Source: Usnea hakonensis (Eukaryota; Ascomycota; Lecanoromycetes; Lecanorales; Parmeliaceae). Taken from it: a DNA stretch of 64,000 nt. Of the stretch, positions 12,011-24,300 are shown in pieces (position 1 is the first letter of the stretch; each line of letters starts with the position of its first letter). A program made the translations under genes and the position numbers. Below the pieces are notes generated by a model, which did not search any database, had not been told where the DNA came from, and worked only from the letters and a program-made list of their open reading frames with translations. The stretch lies in NCBI GenBank assembly GCA_013423325.1, contig BLJB01000200.1, forward strand, positions 1 to 64,000, in the 5' to 3' direction.

Positions 12011-13650
12011 TTTTATAACTACTTTTCTTTTTCTCTAGTATTTTACACTAGAATATAGGAGAACTTTACGGATTTCTTTTTAGGGCTTCGCCTAGCCTAA
12101 TTAGACTTAGCTTAGCCCTACGGCTAGTTTCGCGAACTCTAGTACTTATAATTATAATTACTCTTTCTTCTATATAGTTAAATTCTCGTTCATATTAATA
12201 TCTAAATACTATTACTCGATTTATTATTCGGTTCCCTAATAAAGCGATATCTAAAGGCTACTCGTTAATATAAAATTTAACCCTATTAAAATAGTTTCGA
12301 TTTAATAATATTTTAGATATTATACTATTTAACTACTTTTATAGATTCGAGTTATATAGATCCTTTTTAGTAAATTACGACCCGAAAAGAAGCTACTAAA
12401 GACTCTAACTTTTTAATATCTATATTAAATAAGATCTACTACGTATATTCTTATTATTAATATATATCTAAATACTCTCCGATACTACTAGTATTACCTC
12501 TAGAGTATTACTATCGCTAGTAGTAGTCTATATCGAAATTACCTTTTAGTATTTAACTCTATTTCTTTAGAGAAAGTTTATAAATAAGGCTCTATAATTA
12601 AGGTTAGATTCGACTTAATTTAGTTTAATAGTATCTAGCTAATAGAAGGCCTTTATTCGATAATTTCCTCTCCGCTTTTAAATCGAATATTAAATTATTA
12701 TTCTATATTAAAACACCTTTTTTATTAACTATTTTACTAATTTATAACTAAATCGCTTTATATCGAAAGCCCTAAAAAGGTATAATATTATATATATAAT
12801 AAATATTATCTATTAAGATATACGAATATACCTTCTAAGGGGGGGGGGGTAATACTACGAGTATAACTACTTATAGAGCTAAAGAAGATACGTAACCTTC
12901 TTTCTATTCGAGTTTAGCGCCTTAGCACCTCTCTGTCTATATACCTTAAGGGAATTATATGGGTTCATGGAACGATATTATTACGGTATTATTACGGTGT
13001 CAAATAGAATACGATATTTTCAAAAGACTCTCGTTATTAGACGGTCCTTTTCTACTAACGTAGATTAGGAAAAATGGTTACTTTATAGCGACACGTAGAG
13101 TAATTTATTTTATTAGCGCCAAATACGAAACTTAGACTCTAATATAGATATACTAGTATACTAGTACCCCTACCCTATAGACTAACCCTCCTATAGACTA
13201 ACCCCCTATATTACTAGCGTAAATATCTGGGAAGTTACCCCCGCGAGAAAATTCGTCAAATCGATTAAATCTAAAGTCAAATTTAATACGACGTTAATAT
13301 TATCTCCTCGCTACTACTCCCAAGTACTTAGCTTAATAGACTTAGTAGTATTAAAGAAGCCGAAACTGTATCTCTACCGTTCTTAAAATACTATTATAAC
13401 AATACTAGATCCATTTTCTATAGTTCACATATCGAATACGTACTCTTAAGATAATCGTAATAATACTATTCTTTTAGTATAACTATTAATTATGTAAAAC
13501 GTCTTTTTTAAACTACGGTTTTCTAATATTTCTACTACGTAACCGTTATCAGACGGTCTAAAAATAGACTACTATAGCTCTACCGTACTAGTATCACATA
13601 GCCTTCCGCTAAGGTATCTTTCTTATACCTGTACATAGATTTTACCTCCT
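12011..13650. other. AT-rich, RIP-like non-coding DNA
   Basis: No gene is visible. Composition stays AT-rich, with CpA/TpG reappearing gradually from about 12,900. A 10-nt G run lies at 12,841-12,850. The stretch 12,090-12,135 resembles LTR-like sequence (the ggcttcgcctagc and cttagccctacgg motifs) but I could not pair it with a second copy. Normal composition starts around 13,640-13,700. Confidence 0.6.
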
Positions 13651-13922
13651 CATCAATTGAATCCTCGTTACATACCACTATTGACATATGTCTAGTTGCA
13701 GTCCTAACACCAGTGACCATATTTTAGGGCCCTTCGGGGCGCCAAGACCAGCGCGTTGTTAAGCTGTAGGGGGTACTTACAATTAGGATCGATGTAAGAG
13801 AATTTGTGAGTGAGTACCGCGGTAGATACTCGCGCAGACTCTAGGCGCCTGCATTAGAAAAGGTGCATAGAGATCAGTTCGCTTTATACTCACGAACCAC
13901 TTAAATAGAAGATTCCAATGAT

Positions 13923-14237
13923 CTAGAGCTTTTGCTTCAACGGCTTCTGCTGCTGTATAATAGGGGTATTGGCATGAACAGGATGACGAAGTCGGTCAAG
14001 GCATTGAGGCTGGCAGTGATCATCACTCCAAGGTCGGTGTTGACGAAATAACGCGAGCTGATGATCGTCCAACTCGAAGAGATCAGCAGATACTGTAAGA
14101 TAGAAGTGAAGTCTTGCAAAGGACAGTATGGAGCGACCAAGATGCCGACCCCCAATAAAAATTAGCAAATTACAGGACAGGTAGGAAATGGACAGTATGG
14201 AGAGCTTTATTGGCGTGACCGCGAATTCCCATATCAC
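13923..14237 (-). pseudogene. Decayed SAT4/rhodopsin-domain membrane protein fragment
   Basis: Two overlapping minus-strand frames carry pieces of the fungal rhodopsin-like (SAT4) family. TPIKLSIL occurs in one frame near 14,210. In another frame comes the hallmark NTDLGVMI...LNALTDFVILFMPIPLL (about 13,945-14,040). The pieces are in correct order but out of frame, and the remaining five membrane segments are missing, so this is a remnant. It lies just outside the RIP-mutated border. An intact family member lies at 46,329-47,904. Confidence 0.45.
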
Positions 14238-15971
14238 TTATGCGGACAAGAGCAGCTGCGAGGCCACAGCGTCGAAGTTCGTACCTTACCCGAAGCCGCA
14301 GGATACTTACCTCCTTTCAAGAAACGGACTAGCACAAACAATCTTGATCCTCTACTCTTATTAAGCCTTGCAAGCGAATGTTACCTACCCATGATCACAG
14401 CAATGATGTCAGTCATGAAATAGTTGGGTTACACTTGAAATATATCCACCTAGGCCAACCATTTAATCCTTAAACTTATACTACCAGCCTAAAATCAAGC
14501 GGGTGAGTCCAATCTCCCGTCCGCAGCTTTAATGTGGACGAGTAACGCGACGACCGCCTCGACCAAATCAAAATGGGCAACAAACAATATCAAACAATAT
14601 CAAAAGATAGTAACCAATTCTGGTATTTCGAAACAAACTCGAAGTGCGTGCGGCAAGGCAAGAAAAGAAGTCGTGAAGCAAAGGGAGTACATAGCTCACC
14701 GCTTGCATTTGTGTGGTAGTTGCACCAAGTATAGAAATCGTAGACATGCTCAAGAGAGTGCAAGGTATAATTACCGGCCAAGGGATTTTCAAATAATAGC
14801 AACTTCTATGAGATGACCCATCCGTAAAGGAAAAAGCAGTTGAAGAGTTAATTGGTTGGCGAGATTTCTCTATAGAGAGCTGCGATCAGAAGTATTAAAT
14901 AGCCTAAAACTATAGTTTGTGACTTACTGAAGTAGGATTTCAATAGAGAGATGTCAGTAGGATTTCAATAGAGAGGACATCTAGGAGTCATCGGAAACGT
15001 TTGTCAGCGCTTTCTGCCTATTGTTAGATGGAGTAAACGTCCCGGACCTGTTTCAGATTTGCACCATTCGAGAGCCCCTCCACGGCCAGTGGATGACTGC
15101 GCAACAAATGATACTCTTACTAAAGACTAGGTCACATCATCTAGGCAGCTACGGGAGAATTACCACCAGGAGCCAATTTCTCGCCTATTCCGCTGGCGCT
15201 AAGAAGTCCCCTCTTCATCTTGGATTGGAATCACAATTCAACAAGAGGCGACGCAAAATGGAGCTCCAACGCCCGTCGAGTGGCATACCAACACATCTGC
15301 GTAAGCGTGGCTTGATGATTTTTGCGAAGTGGTGGGGTCGCGAGCTCTCTGATTGGATATACAGAATCCCTCTCGCTTCCCCGACCTAAAAATAGCCGCA
15401 GGCAGCCATTGCGACGTTGGAAAAGCGGCATGGCGCCCCTTTGGGCGCATTGGGCCAGGCTGTAGAGATCAAAGGTGATGAGACCGACGAGACATGATGA
15501 CTTTTCTGGCTGTAAATGGCCGAGCTTGTCATTGGTGTATACTCTTGGTTTTATGCGAACTGTGTATATAAAATGAATAAGAAACCATTTCAATGGCCAG
15601 TGACCACCTGAAGTCGTCAAGCCCACATCTTTCAGTGGTCGGAGCTTCAAGCATCATGCCAACGGGCACATAGTTTGATACCCGGACACCCAATAGTCAT
15701 CTCAAAAGCCGTGCGTAGCACTCCCACTCCTCAGAACTCTCGGTCCAAAAGTTCGCCGCGCGAGTCTAGCCCTGTCAGCACAGGAGGGTAACAGAATGTA
15801 ACTTGCAAAGCCCCAATCTACGTTTCAAAGCGACGCGGTAACTCGGAATGGAACCCACCCTGTGCCAAAGACCTACCTTTCAGCTTATAGAGCTATTTCC
15901 CCCCCCCAAAAACTGCTTTCAAAAAATCATACTTGTGAATACCTGAATTCAACTGCTACTTGGCACCAAGG
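14238..15971. other. No recognisable gene
   Basis: Only short, unrelated ORFs on both strands, none with a recognisable motif. A near-duplicate of about 20 bp (a gtaggatttcaatagagag motif) occurs in tandem around 14,930-14,980. The last few hundred bases probably include the promoter and leader of the next gene. Confidence 0.5.
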
Positions 15972-17920
15972 ATGGGTGTTCTATACAATTTGTCAATGCC
16001 TTGCCGGGGTCATGTGGATCATGACGGCTTCAGTACAATCGACGATCGCCCACAGAAATCATTTTCCACAAGATCTCGTAGCCAATCTTACTCAGAAAGG
16101 GCATTGAGTTCACCTCATCCATGCTTATTAAACATTTGTCGAGTGGGCCATGTCCATGATGCGAAAAGCCAACGGTCGCTGCCAGGAACTGGAGATCAGA
16201 TCAAGACGAATCGGGCGATTGAGAAGGCCAAAGACACGAGAAACGATCTTTCAGCAATTTCTGCCTCGAGGATTGTTCGTGCACGATCATTCAGTTATAA
16301 CGACATCTTCCGGGATTCAGACATGGTTCCCAAGGGCTCAATCCATCAGTCGCGACAAAATTCGGCGCCATCAGAAGATACAGCAACTGTTGGCAGTAAG
16401 CCCCGATTAAGATCTAAAAGCTTGGGAGATAACTCGACAGCAGTGCAGAGTAAACCACTTGGTGACACTGTCAAGGGATTTCAGGCTGCCAAACCTCCAC
16501 AAGAGCAGCAGATCACTTCCTCTATCTCTAAAAGAGACCAGTACGGTGCAGATACACTGTTGCCGTCTTCACGGCTTCCTAAGCGCCTAGTCGATCGCAC
16601 CAAGTGGAAACAACATGGTATAACTGCTATTGCTGGCAGGTTTGAAAAGAGGAAGCGAGAAGACAGCGACGATGATGATACACAAATACAGATCGAAGAC
16701 AAAAAGCGAAAGAGACGCACGCTGAAGGTCACGGTGTCCGTAAACGCTCATGAGGTCAAGGTCGAAGTTTCTGCATCTCCTGCAAAGCCAGGTGATCCAC
16801 CGTCACTGTTTGATGTCGCACGTAAAGTCTACCTTATGACATGGACTATGGCTGAAGTCCACTGACACTTAGTATAGGATGGCTGGAGGTCGATTGGCAA
16901 AGCTTCAATGTTGACCCTTCTAGCGATGAAAAGAATAGTCAACGCAGCGTTCAATCTCCACAGGCGGTTCCTGACGCAAGCTCAACTGAGGTTCGATCCG
17001 CTTCTTTATCGGTTACTTTTAGCATAAAGCCAAGATCCAACAAGCCCGATGTAGATGCTGAAGGCTTCGTCTCCGCGATCTCAAAGTTCAATGAAATAGT
17101 TGGCAGCTGTGACGCTTCGGCAAGATTTGCGCAAAACCAAGGTCACTGCCTCGCAAACAATCAACGTGGAGCGAGATGTGGATCAAAGAACGGGATATCA
17201 GTCGATGACCGACCCATAGTTGGAACACTTCTGGCCGAACTTAAGAGACTGAATTATGAATCGAGGCCATCATTCTGCATTAATAAGCTTCTGGCTTTCA
17301 CAAACCTTGCTGTGTGCCTTCATCAGCGTGGTGAAATACGAAAAGGAATAGCTAAACTACCGCAGCGACAATCAGAAGTTCCAGATGAAAAAGGCTTGGT
17401 CAAATACTTGCCTCACATCGTCCCGTATCGCCCACCGAGCTCGGCTAACCTAACAGTCAGCGAGTTCGTCAGGCAAAAAGCAATGGAGCCATTCGATGTT
17501 ATCGGGGACCCCGAGAAGGAGTTAGGCGAAGGTTACCTCTACGTATATTGGAATGAGGCCACCTTCGGAGTTCGAAAGATCGGTTTCACGACCAATGATG
17601 TCGATGGTCGCCTGAAGGATTGGGAAACCAAATGTAGACGCACCGCAAAGGAAGAATACAGGTCCCCCTGCAAGATACGACATGCCGCAAAGGTAGAGCA
17701 GCTCGTACATGCAGACCTCTTAGAGCACAGGGTTTGCGAGCCTGCTTGTCGTACCTGCTTGAAGAGCCATATTGAATGGTTCAGAGGCGTGAGTCTGACA
17801 TTTATCATTGGGAGGATTGAGGCGTGGAGCCAGTGGATAAGTGAGCGACCGTATGAACGTGTTGGTGGACGATGGTGCTTGACGGATGGCGGAAGAGATA
17901 GTATGCCGTTATTGAGTTAA
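15972..17920 (+). CDS. T5orf172 / GIY-YIG-like (DUF1766) domain protein
   Basis: Model: 15972-16821 joined to 16878-17920 (630 aa). The 56-nt intron has a GTAAAG donor, a CTGAC branch site at 16,862 and a TAG acceptor, and it restores an uninterrupted frame. The N-terminal 280 residues are basic, Ser-rich and probably disordered, with nuclear-signal-like clusters (EKRKRED, KKRKRR). The C-terminal domain (about residues 500-595) has the T5orf172/DUF1766 pattern: GYLYVYW, then VRKIGFTT, then RLKDWETKC, a C-x2-C pair in PACRTC, and HIEWF. This family is a GIY-YIG nuclease relative found in phages, bacteria and fungal MUG113-type proteins. Its substrate here is unknown. The start is the first ATG of the open frame; an upstream exon cannot be excluded. 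Confidence 0.7.
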
Positions 17921-18754
17921 CATATCTGTTAGTCACGGTCCAGATGTACTTAGAAAGCCGCTCGCCAACCGTTCTTGTAGCTGCATCCGCTCAAAGTCAT
18001 CCATAATCAGTGCTCCTGACCACTGGCATGGGCACCCCCCCGCCCCTCCTTATTCTCTGTTTTATTGGGCGGTCGGTGACTTGGCCACCTTCATCCTTCT
18101 CGCTTGCAATTTCTTGTCACATATTCTGATTTGCCGGCCGCCGTTGCTAGCACTCTGCTCGGAGTAGCCGTCCTCGTGACCAGTCTTTTGTCATGTCCTG
18201 CTCCTCTTCAGACATCTATTTATATCTTATCACGAGAGAATAAGTGTTGAATCAAGCTAGCGACCGGCAAGCCGTTGAGGTATGGAGGGGCGTGTGGGCG
18301 GATAGCATAAGAGGAGGACGGAGTTGGGGAGCTGAAACGCCCAGGTATCCTGTATTAGGAAGACTAATTACAATCATAGATGGCATACTTAAGAGAACAT
18401 GATAACGACTGCTTACATGGGGGGCTTCCTTTACCCTTGGTCTTGTCAGAGAAATGGCTTTGAGGTCGCAGATTCATGATGAGATGTGCAACTTTTTGTC
18501 CAGTACGAGTACGGGTTCAAGTGCTACTTAGGTGCTCAGTTCTACGCGGACGCCGGGTATTCTAAAGCACGGACGAGGGGAGTCACTCTTCGTTGCTCTC
18601 TTTATCAACATTAATTGATTCTGAAGTAAATTCCTGTAAATACTCTAGCAAAGAAAACGCAGGCTTTGGTAGGTATTCAGCAGGTTTCTCCAAGTGCTTG
18701 TAGCTTTCTTTTTAACGCTGCTCACTCGGGAAAAGATGAGCGAGATTGATCTGT
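17921..18754. other. Intergenic, nothing recognised
   Basis: No ORF of note on either strand. Sequence is of mixed composition, with a C-rich patch near 18,035. Confidence 0.5.
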
Positions 18755-18762
18755 AGTACAAC

Positions 18763-18935
18763 CAAGGCTCCCAACGGTCCAACTATCGGTCCAGAAGGCC
18801 TGGACTGGTCCAAATCGGGCCATATAAGCGGTCCATGGACCGTCTACCAAATACCTGGACGGTCTGACGGACCGGTCCATTGGACTGGTCCAGACTAATA
18901 GTCCATAGTCCATGGTCCAACCGTTGGGAGCCCTG
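18763..18935. mobile_element. hAT-type MITE with 8-bp target duplication
   Basis: A 173-bp non-coding element has near-perfect 16-bp terminal inverted repeats: left caaggctcccaacggt, and the complement of the right end cagggctcccaacggt. It is flanked by an identical 8-bp direct repeat, agtacaac (18755-18762 and 18936-18943). An 8-bp duplication and CARGG-type ends are characteristic of hAT transposons. The interior is full of GGTCCA/TGGACC palindromes, such as ggtccatggacc at about 18,830, so the whole element could fold into a long hairpin. It has no transposase and is therefore non-autonomous. Confidence 0.85.
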
Positions 18936-18943
18936 AGTACAAC

Positions 18944-19289
18944 AATAGACATTTTCCCTTCTGTGTGCAGTAATCCTTTGAAGCATCAACGCGATGATAG
19001 TGTACTAGAGGGGAGGATGTATATAGATATAGTAAAAGAGGTTATAGATCTATTAGAAGCCTCTTTATGTAATTACACACGGAAAATCGATGTGTTCTAT
19101 CTCTTCTGTTCTCAATGATACCCTTCTATAAACACGCCGTCTCGAGAATACTACTCTATGTTGTCCATTCTGCTGTTGGACTAGACGTCTCCCCTACTTG
19201 TCGGTCTTAGCCCCACTTTACGCTCCAAGTAAACACTGCAATTTCATACTTCCTGTCGATTCAGTAATTCTAGGCTATCACGCTGCCAC
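18944..19289. other. Intergenic, 3' side of the following minus-strand gene
   Basis: No gene seen. Contains AT-rich sequence likely to include the 3' UTR of the gene ending at 19,290. Confidence 0.5.
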
Positions 19290-20459
19290 CTACTGCAAGT
19301 TGTGCACCACCACAAACATAAATATGCGCGCAGCTTTTTCCTCCTTCGCAGTGCTCCCACCACCCACGCCCTCCCCATAAATCTCCGCTCTCTCCCCCTC
19401 CAGCTTAGCAAGCTTATCGGTCTTCCCTTTCGCTCTGGCTTTGGCCATCTTCTCCTCAATCTTCGCCCCGTCCTTCCTCGCATCCTTCATATTTTTCACA
19501 TGATCCTTATTCATCTTGTTCTCCGCCTTCGTCGCGCTTCGTGCTGTCATCTTCGCAGAAAGCTTGTCTAGAAGATTGCCTTCCTCTGATACATTTGAAG
19601 AGCCTAGGTACTGTATCGGTGCGACGTAGCGGCCTAGAGCTTGCATTCTTCTATCGCGAAGGCTTGGGAAGACAGGTTGGTCGCTAGTGAGAGGAATAGG
19701 GGCTAAAAGAGGTGCATTTGGAGGTTGTCCGAGGATCTGCGGGAGGGAATTTTGCTTCGCGATTCGCGCCTGCAATCCGCGGGGGATGAAGTATTCTTTG
19801 TTCACGCGCTCGAGATAGCGTGTGATTCGGATCCGGGCTACCGCATACATGCCGCCGTTGGCAGCGGCCGAAATTCCTGCGCTGATGGCGAAGGCAGATG
19901 GGAGTGGGCTAGTGCGACTTAGTGACGGGATTTGTTTTTTGCGCAAAGATGAAGAGAAGGCTTACGTGAAACCTATGACTGTCCCTGCCAGATTGAGGAG
20001 CTGCAGAGGGGGGGATGCAGTCTTGCAGACATTGAGATGATCCATGAATTGGAGGAACTCATGTTGATTGACACTATGATCCAGAAGAATAGGCGACCAC
20101 GCGCGAGCAAAAGGCGATTTGATTCCCGGAGCTGTCTGCGGAATCACGACTGGAACCTGGGGCTTCTGTCAGCCATTCAACTTTGCGATGCCCCACAATC
20201 ATGAGTAGCATACTGGTAACGGTGCTTCGCTTCTCGCTACTGGCTGCCCGCCAGGTTTTGGAATCCAGGCCAGACTCTTTTCCAGCTCAGCGTCTTCCTT
20301 CTCGTGAGATTCGGGCTCTGTGGAATTTTGTCCGTCTTCTTGAGCTTCTGCTAACATTTCCTGGTCCAGTGGATCAAGATGTTGGTACTGCGCAGAATCA
20401 TTAAGCTCCTGTGGTTGCGGCATATGTTCTATCTGTCGCTCTGTTCTTTCGTAACTCAT
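19290..20459 (-). CDS. Conserved fungal hypothetical protein
   Basis: Model on the minus strand: 20459-20214, 20162-19966, 19917-19290 (356 aa). Both introns (51 and 48 nt) have GTATGC/GTAAGC donors and acceptors that keep frame, and CTGAC lies at the expected distance in the first. The N-terminal 75 residues are acidic and Glu/Gln-rich. The middle resembles a widespread uncharacterised Pezizomycotina family: VVIPQ, then FARAWSPIL, HEFLQF, an AIS-AGISAAANGG hydrophobic small-residue helix, and RVNKEYFIPRGL. The C-terminal third is a Lys/Ala/Glu-rich probable coiled coil. I do not know a function. No signal peptide is seen; the Gly/Ala-rich helix could associate with a membrane. Confidence 0.7.
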
Positions 20460-20603
20460 GGTATCGGCTTGACGCGTATTTGTTCGGGTTGGATGTTGGA
20501 GTTGGTATGGGATGTAGACTTGATAGATTATTCATGCAGAAAGAGCTACTTAAATACCGTGTGAAGCCTCTTGCCAAGACCATTGCCACGTGTTATATGT
20601 GTT

Positions 20604-20831
20604 ATGTTCCATGTCAGCCATGAGATCCGGTCAGCCATTGAGACAATGGAATTCCAAGGCTGTGGTACCATTTCATAAGACTATTACACCGGTCTTATAG
20701 ACCAAACTCTATAACTACAATACACTTCTTAGATAATAGTCCTAAAAAAACATATTAACCCTATGGATATTATGGAAATCCATGGTAGTCGTATTATTGG
20801 GCTATGAAAATCGATGGCCCATGGCTGACAT
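20604..20831. mobile_element. Inverted-repeat (MITE-like) element, copy A
   Basis: The ends are inverted repeats (atgtcagccatg at 20611-20622 and catggctgacat at 20820-20831). The left flank atgttcc also matches the terminal repeat of copy B. The complement of 20761-20830 aligns closely with 51468-51519, sharing GCCATGGGC, ATCGAT, CATGGAT and ATAATATCCATAG in the same order; copy A has about 15 extra bases. It is non-coding and AT-rich inside. A target duplication is not evident. Confidence 0.6.
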
Positions 20832-21315
20832 TGAGAGGTCGGACAGTATTAGTGGTTAGGTTTAGGGCTAGAAGAAAACCCGGAAAGTCAATCGATTGGA
20901 GTAATTTCAGCCCGGAGTAATGACGGCAGCAGAATTCCATCTTACAGATCTTTGTGGATCTTCAGAGGCACGACCTCGAAGGGGCTCGGAGGGAAATATC
21001 GGTAAGATCGTGGAGATGTTAAGGTGTAATCTCCTAGTCCGCCAAATCTCTGAGCGTATAGACTCGGATCGCATGACTAGCCGGAAATGGCGAGACTGTT
21101 GGAGACGGTAGAAAGAAGCTTTCTAGGTAATAGACTCCGAGGATCATCTAAGCGGCTAATATAGTCCTGGGTCGCGAAGCGGCTAGGCAGAATGAAGAGT
21201 GTGCAAAGAAAGAAAGCTACGGTTGCCATAAATCGGCTCCGAAATGCATCATTCGTATTCGCACTTTTTGGCTTACAGACTCCCAGGCTTCGGCGTCGTT
21301 GTCTATAAGCTTAGC
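20832..21315. other. Intergenic, nothing recognised
   Basis: Short sequence between copy A of the inverted-repeat element and the 3' end of the P450 gene; no ORF with recognisable content. Confidence 0.5.
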
Positions 21316-24300
21316 TCAAGCAAAAACATCCGTCACAAACCTCTCGCCCTTCTGCTCAACAAACCATTCCCGCAACTTCTCTTCCTCAATAGATTCCCTT
21401 CCTTGCTCCTTCAACTTCTCCCGAACCATGTCCTTTGCAGTATCACCGATTGCCTTTGCCAACCCGGGACTCCCACATACGTATATCTTCGCTTCCTTTT
21501 CCCACATATCACCCACAACCTCTCTATCCCTCCACATTCGATCCTGCACATGCGCACAGCCACACGAATCTTCATGGTCACTCTCTTCACTAAAAGCAAC
21601 TCGAACATCTACCGCCCCGGCCTTGCTCCATGCATCCAGCTCATCCGCGTAAAGGCGGTCTTGGACGCTGGAACGACATCCCACAAACAAGGTAGCAGGA
21701 GCCAGGGACCTGGTGCCGGCTTTGATCATCGCAACGCGGTGCTGAATGAAACCTCGGAAGGGTGCGAGGCCCGTGCCCGCGCAAAACATCATAATTGGTA
21801 TGCGATCTCCTTGGAGTGGAAGTCGGAATTGCTTGTTTGCTGGCTTGACGGCGACGCGGATAGAGTCTCCCGCTTGAAGGGAGCGAAGATAGGAGCTGGC
21901 AACGCCGATGAATTGACCGTGACCGCTATGGGATGCTTCGTTGATGACGCTGTATGTTATTGTGCAACGGGAGGCAGCGACGAGGGGTGAAGAGGAGATG
22001 GAGTAGTAGCGCGCACGCATTGGTGGAAGCATAGAGAGGTACTCGTTGAATGGGAGGTCTATGGTATCATGCATCTCGAGGATATCCAGGATGCTAGCGC
22101 GACCTTTCGTGCTCTCCGTGCTAAAGTCAGCGGCTGCTAAGGAATCCAAGGCAGATTGGGTTGGCCCGTCGGTAGTCAAGACCTTCAATCTAAAGATATC
22201 CTTGAGAAGTCAGGTTATGTAGTGAAACCAAACATAGAGTAACATACCTTTTTGGTGGCCGGCTGCGCAAGCTCAACGTAGCCTTTTAACAAAGCATCGA
22301 TCGATATTGGCGTATCTTTGGGAAGAGTCGTCGAGTTACCACTGGATTTGATGATAACAATGGCGTCCCAGAGGACGTTGTACCTTTTCATGATTCGCTG
22401 AACATTGACCTCGGGGTTGAGTGGGAGGACCGCGAGATAGTCACCTGGCTCGTAGACCATAGTAGATGGCAATAAAATCTCGAGATGTCGTTTCTCTGGC
22501 ACGTCAGGCATTGTCAGTAGTCGGAGGTTTTCCACCTTGCCTTCCTGCATGTTTTGCCCAAGCCGGGCCGCTGTCTCCTCTTGATAGATCTCGATATCCA
22601 AACCTTGCTGACCCGTACCTGCGCTCGAGGAACCGTCAGGTTTCAGAGTTGGCCATAGATGAGAATCAACCCATGAGTCGAAATCACCATATATCTCGCC
22701 TTTGGCAGCATCCGCGAGTCCGCGAGGCACCAAGCGTTTGGCACCAGCTCGAGCAAGTTGTTCGTCGACAGCCTTTGGGATCTTTTGGAATGTAGGAGCC
22801 CAGTCGCTGTGGCCGCATCCAAAGACACCGTACTCAAGCGGGTCAAGTCTTACGTCCTGACGCGACATCCACTGAACAAAATGTGACGCATTATCAGGAG
22901 GTTCACCTTCATAGGAGGCTGTGATGATTATCGCTAATGTCTTTTGCTGAATTTGGCGTATTCCAGAGTCCATGTCCAGAATCGTACCATGGTAACCATG
23001 GCGTTCAGCATCGGCCGCGAGTCTTTGAGCCAGAGACTGACAAGTGCCCGTATTGGAACCATAGAGAATGAGCATCTCGCTCATCTCGCCCTTCGGCTCC
23101 TGGATTCGTTGCGTGATAGGTTGATCAGTCACTGGATTGCTGCTTGCGTTCGGGGACATCATACGGTCTATTGCTATCGCATTCATACCATGCCGTGGAG
23201 AAGCGTGCATGTAGACTCCTATGGGTTTGATAGTCAATGTTTGTTTAATTCGGAGCTGATAAGCGGGATCATTAAGTCTCAGATCGAAATTCTGCAAGAC
23301 CAAAGCCGTTACCAGGAGTGCCTCTTGCCAGGCAAAAGGGCGACCAATACATGCTCTGACGCCTGTCCCAAATGGTTTCCATGCGGCGCTAGGGAGCTGG
23401 TTGAAGTTTTCATCGAGCATTCTCTCCGGTCTGAAATCATCCGCGTCTGGTCCATAGACTTCTGGATCTCTATGACATCGTGGTAATAATGCAAGAATTT
23501 TAGTCTTACGATCGATAGCGTGGCCGCCCACAGACGGACACTGCTCTCCACTGTCGGGTCGTACAGCACGGCTGAAAGCCGGGGCCGTTGGATGAAGTCT
23601 CAGTGTCTCTCGTAGAACCGCGTTCAAATACTTGAGTTTTTGTAAATGTTCCACTTTTAATTGACCTTGGCCGATAACATCATCCACCTCAGCTTGAGCG
23701 CGTTGATATGCTGCTGGATGCTTCAGAAGAAGGGTAAACGCAAAGGACAGCAAGCCCGAGGTGGTCTCATGGCCAGCAGTAAGCATACTTACCATGTTGG
23801 CTTCAATTAAATTGTCCCGCATTGTCTCGCCGGTCTTTGGGTCTTTGCCTTTGATCATCGCATTGAGCAGATCCTTCTTCTCGACAGGATGTTCTCGACG
23901 CTCTGTAAGTACAGTGTTTGCGGTTTGCTTCATAATCTCCCGGTCCTTTTGTAGCTGTTTCTGCTTGACGCCTGTGATGCCGTTCTGGATGACGCCTAGT
24001 AGTGTATTGGGTCGGTTGGCTGCGCTAAGGGTGTTGAGCATTGCCTTGACGTACTGGGGCATGTCTTCCTGGTAGAATGAGTTGAAACGATAACCCATGG
24101 CACAGAGAGCGATGGTATCAAGCGTTAAGCGTGTAAAGTCTTCGGTGACAGGAATGCAAAAATCAGGTCCTTTTCGCGCCCACTTCAAGATCAACTGCGA
24201 TGCGATGTCATGCATCTCGTCGAACATGTCGATGATCGATAGCGGACCAAAAGCTGGCACTAGCACTCGATGTGCCTGACCCCAATCTGGCTCTGCTTCG

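Noticed and set aside
15021..15650. Two medium ORFs on opposite strands (122 and 139 residues)
   Set aside because: They overlap each other, show no recognisable motif and no splice partners.
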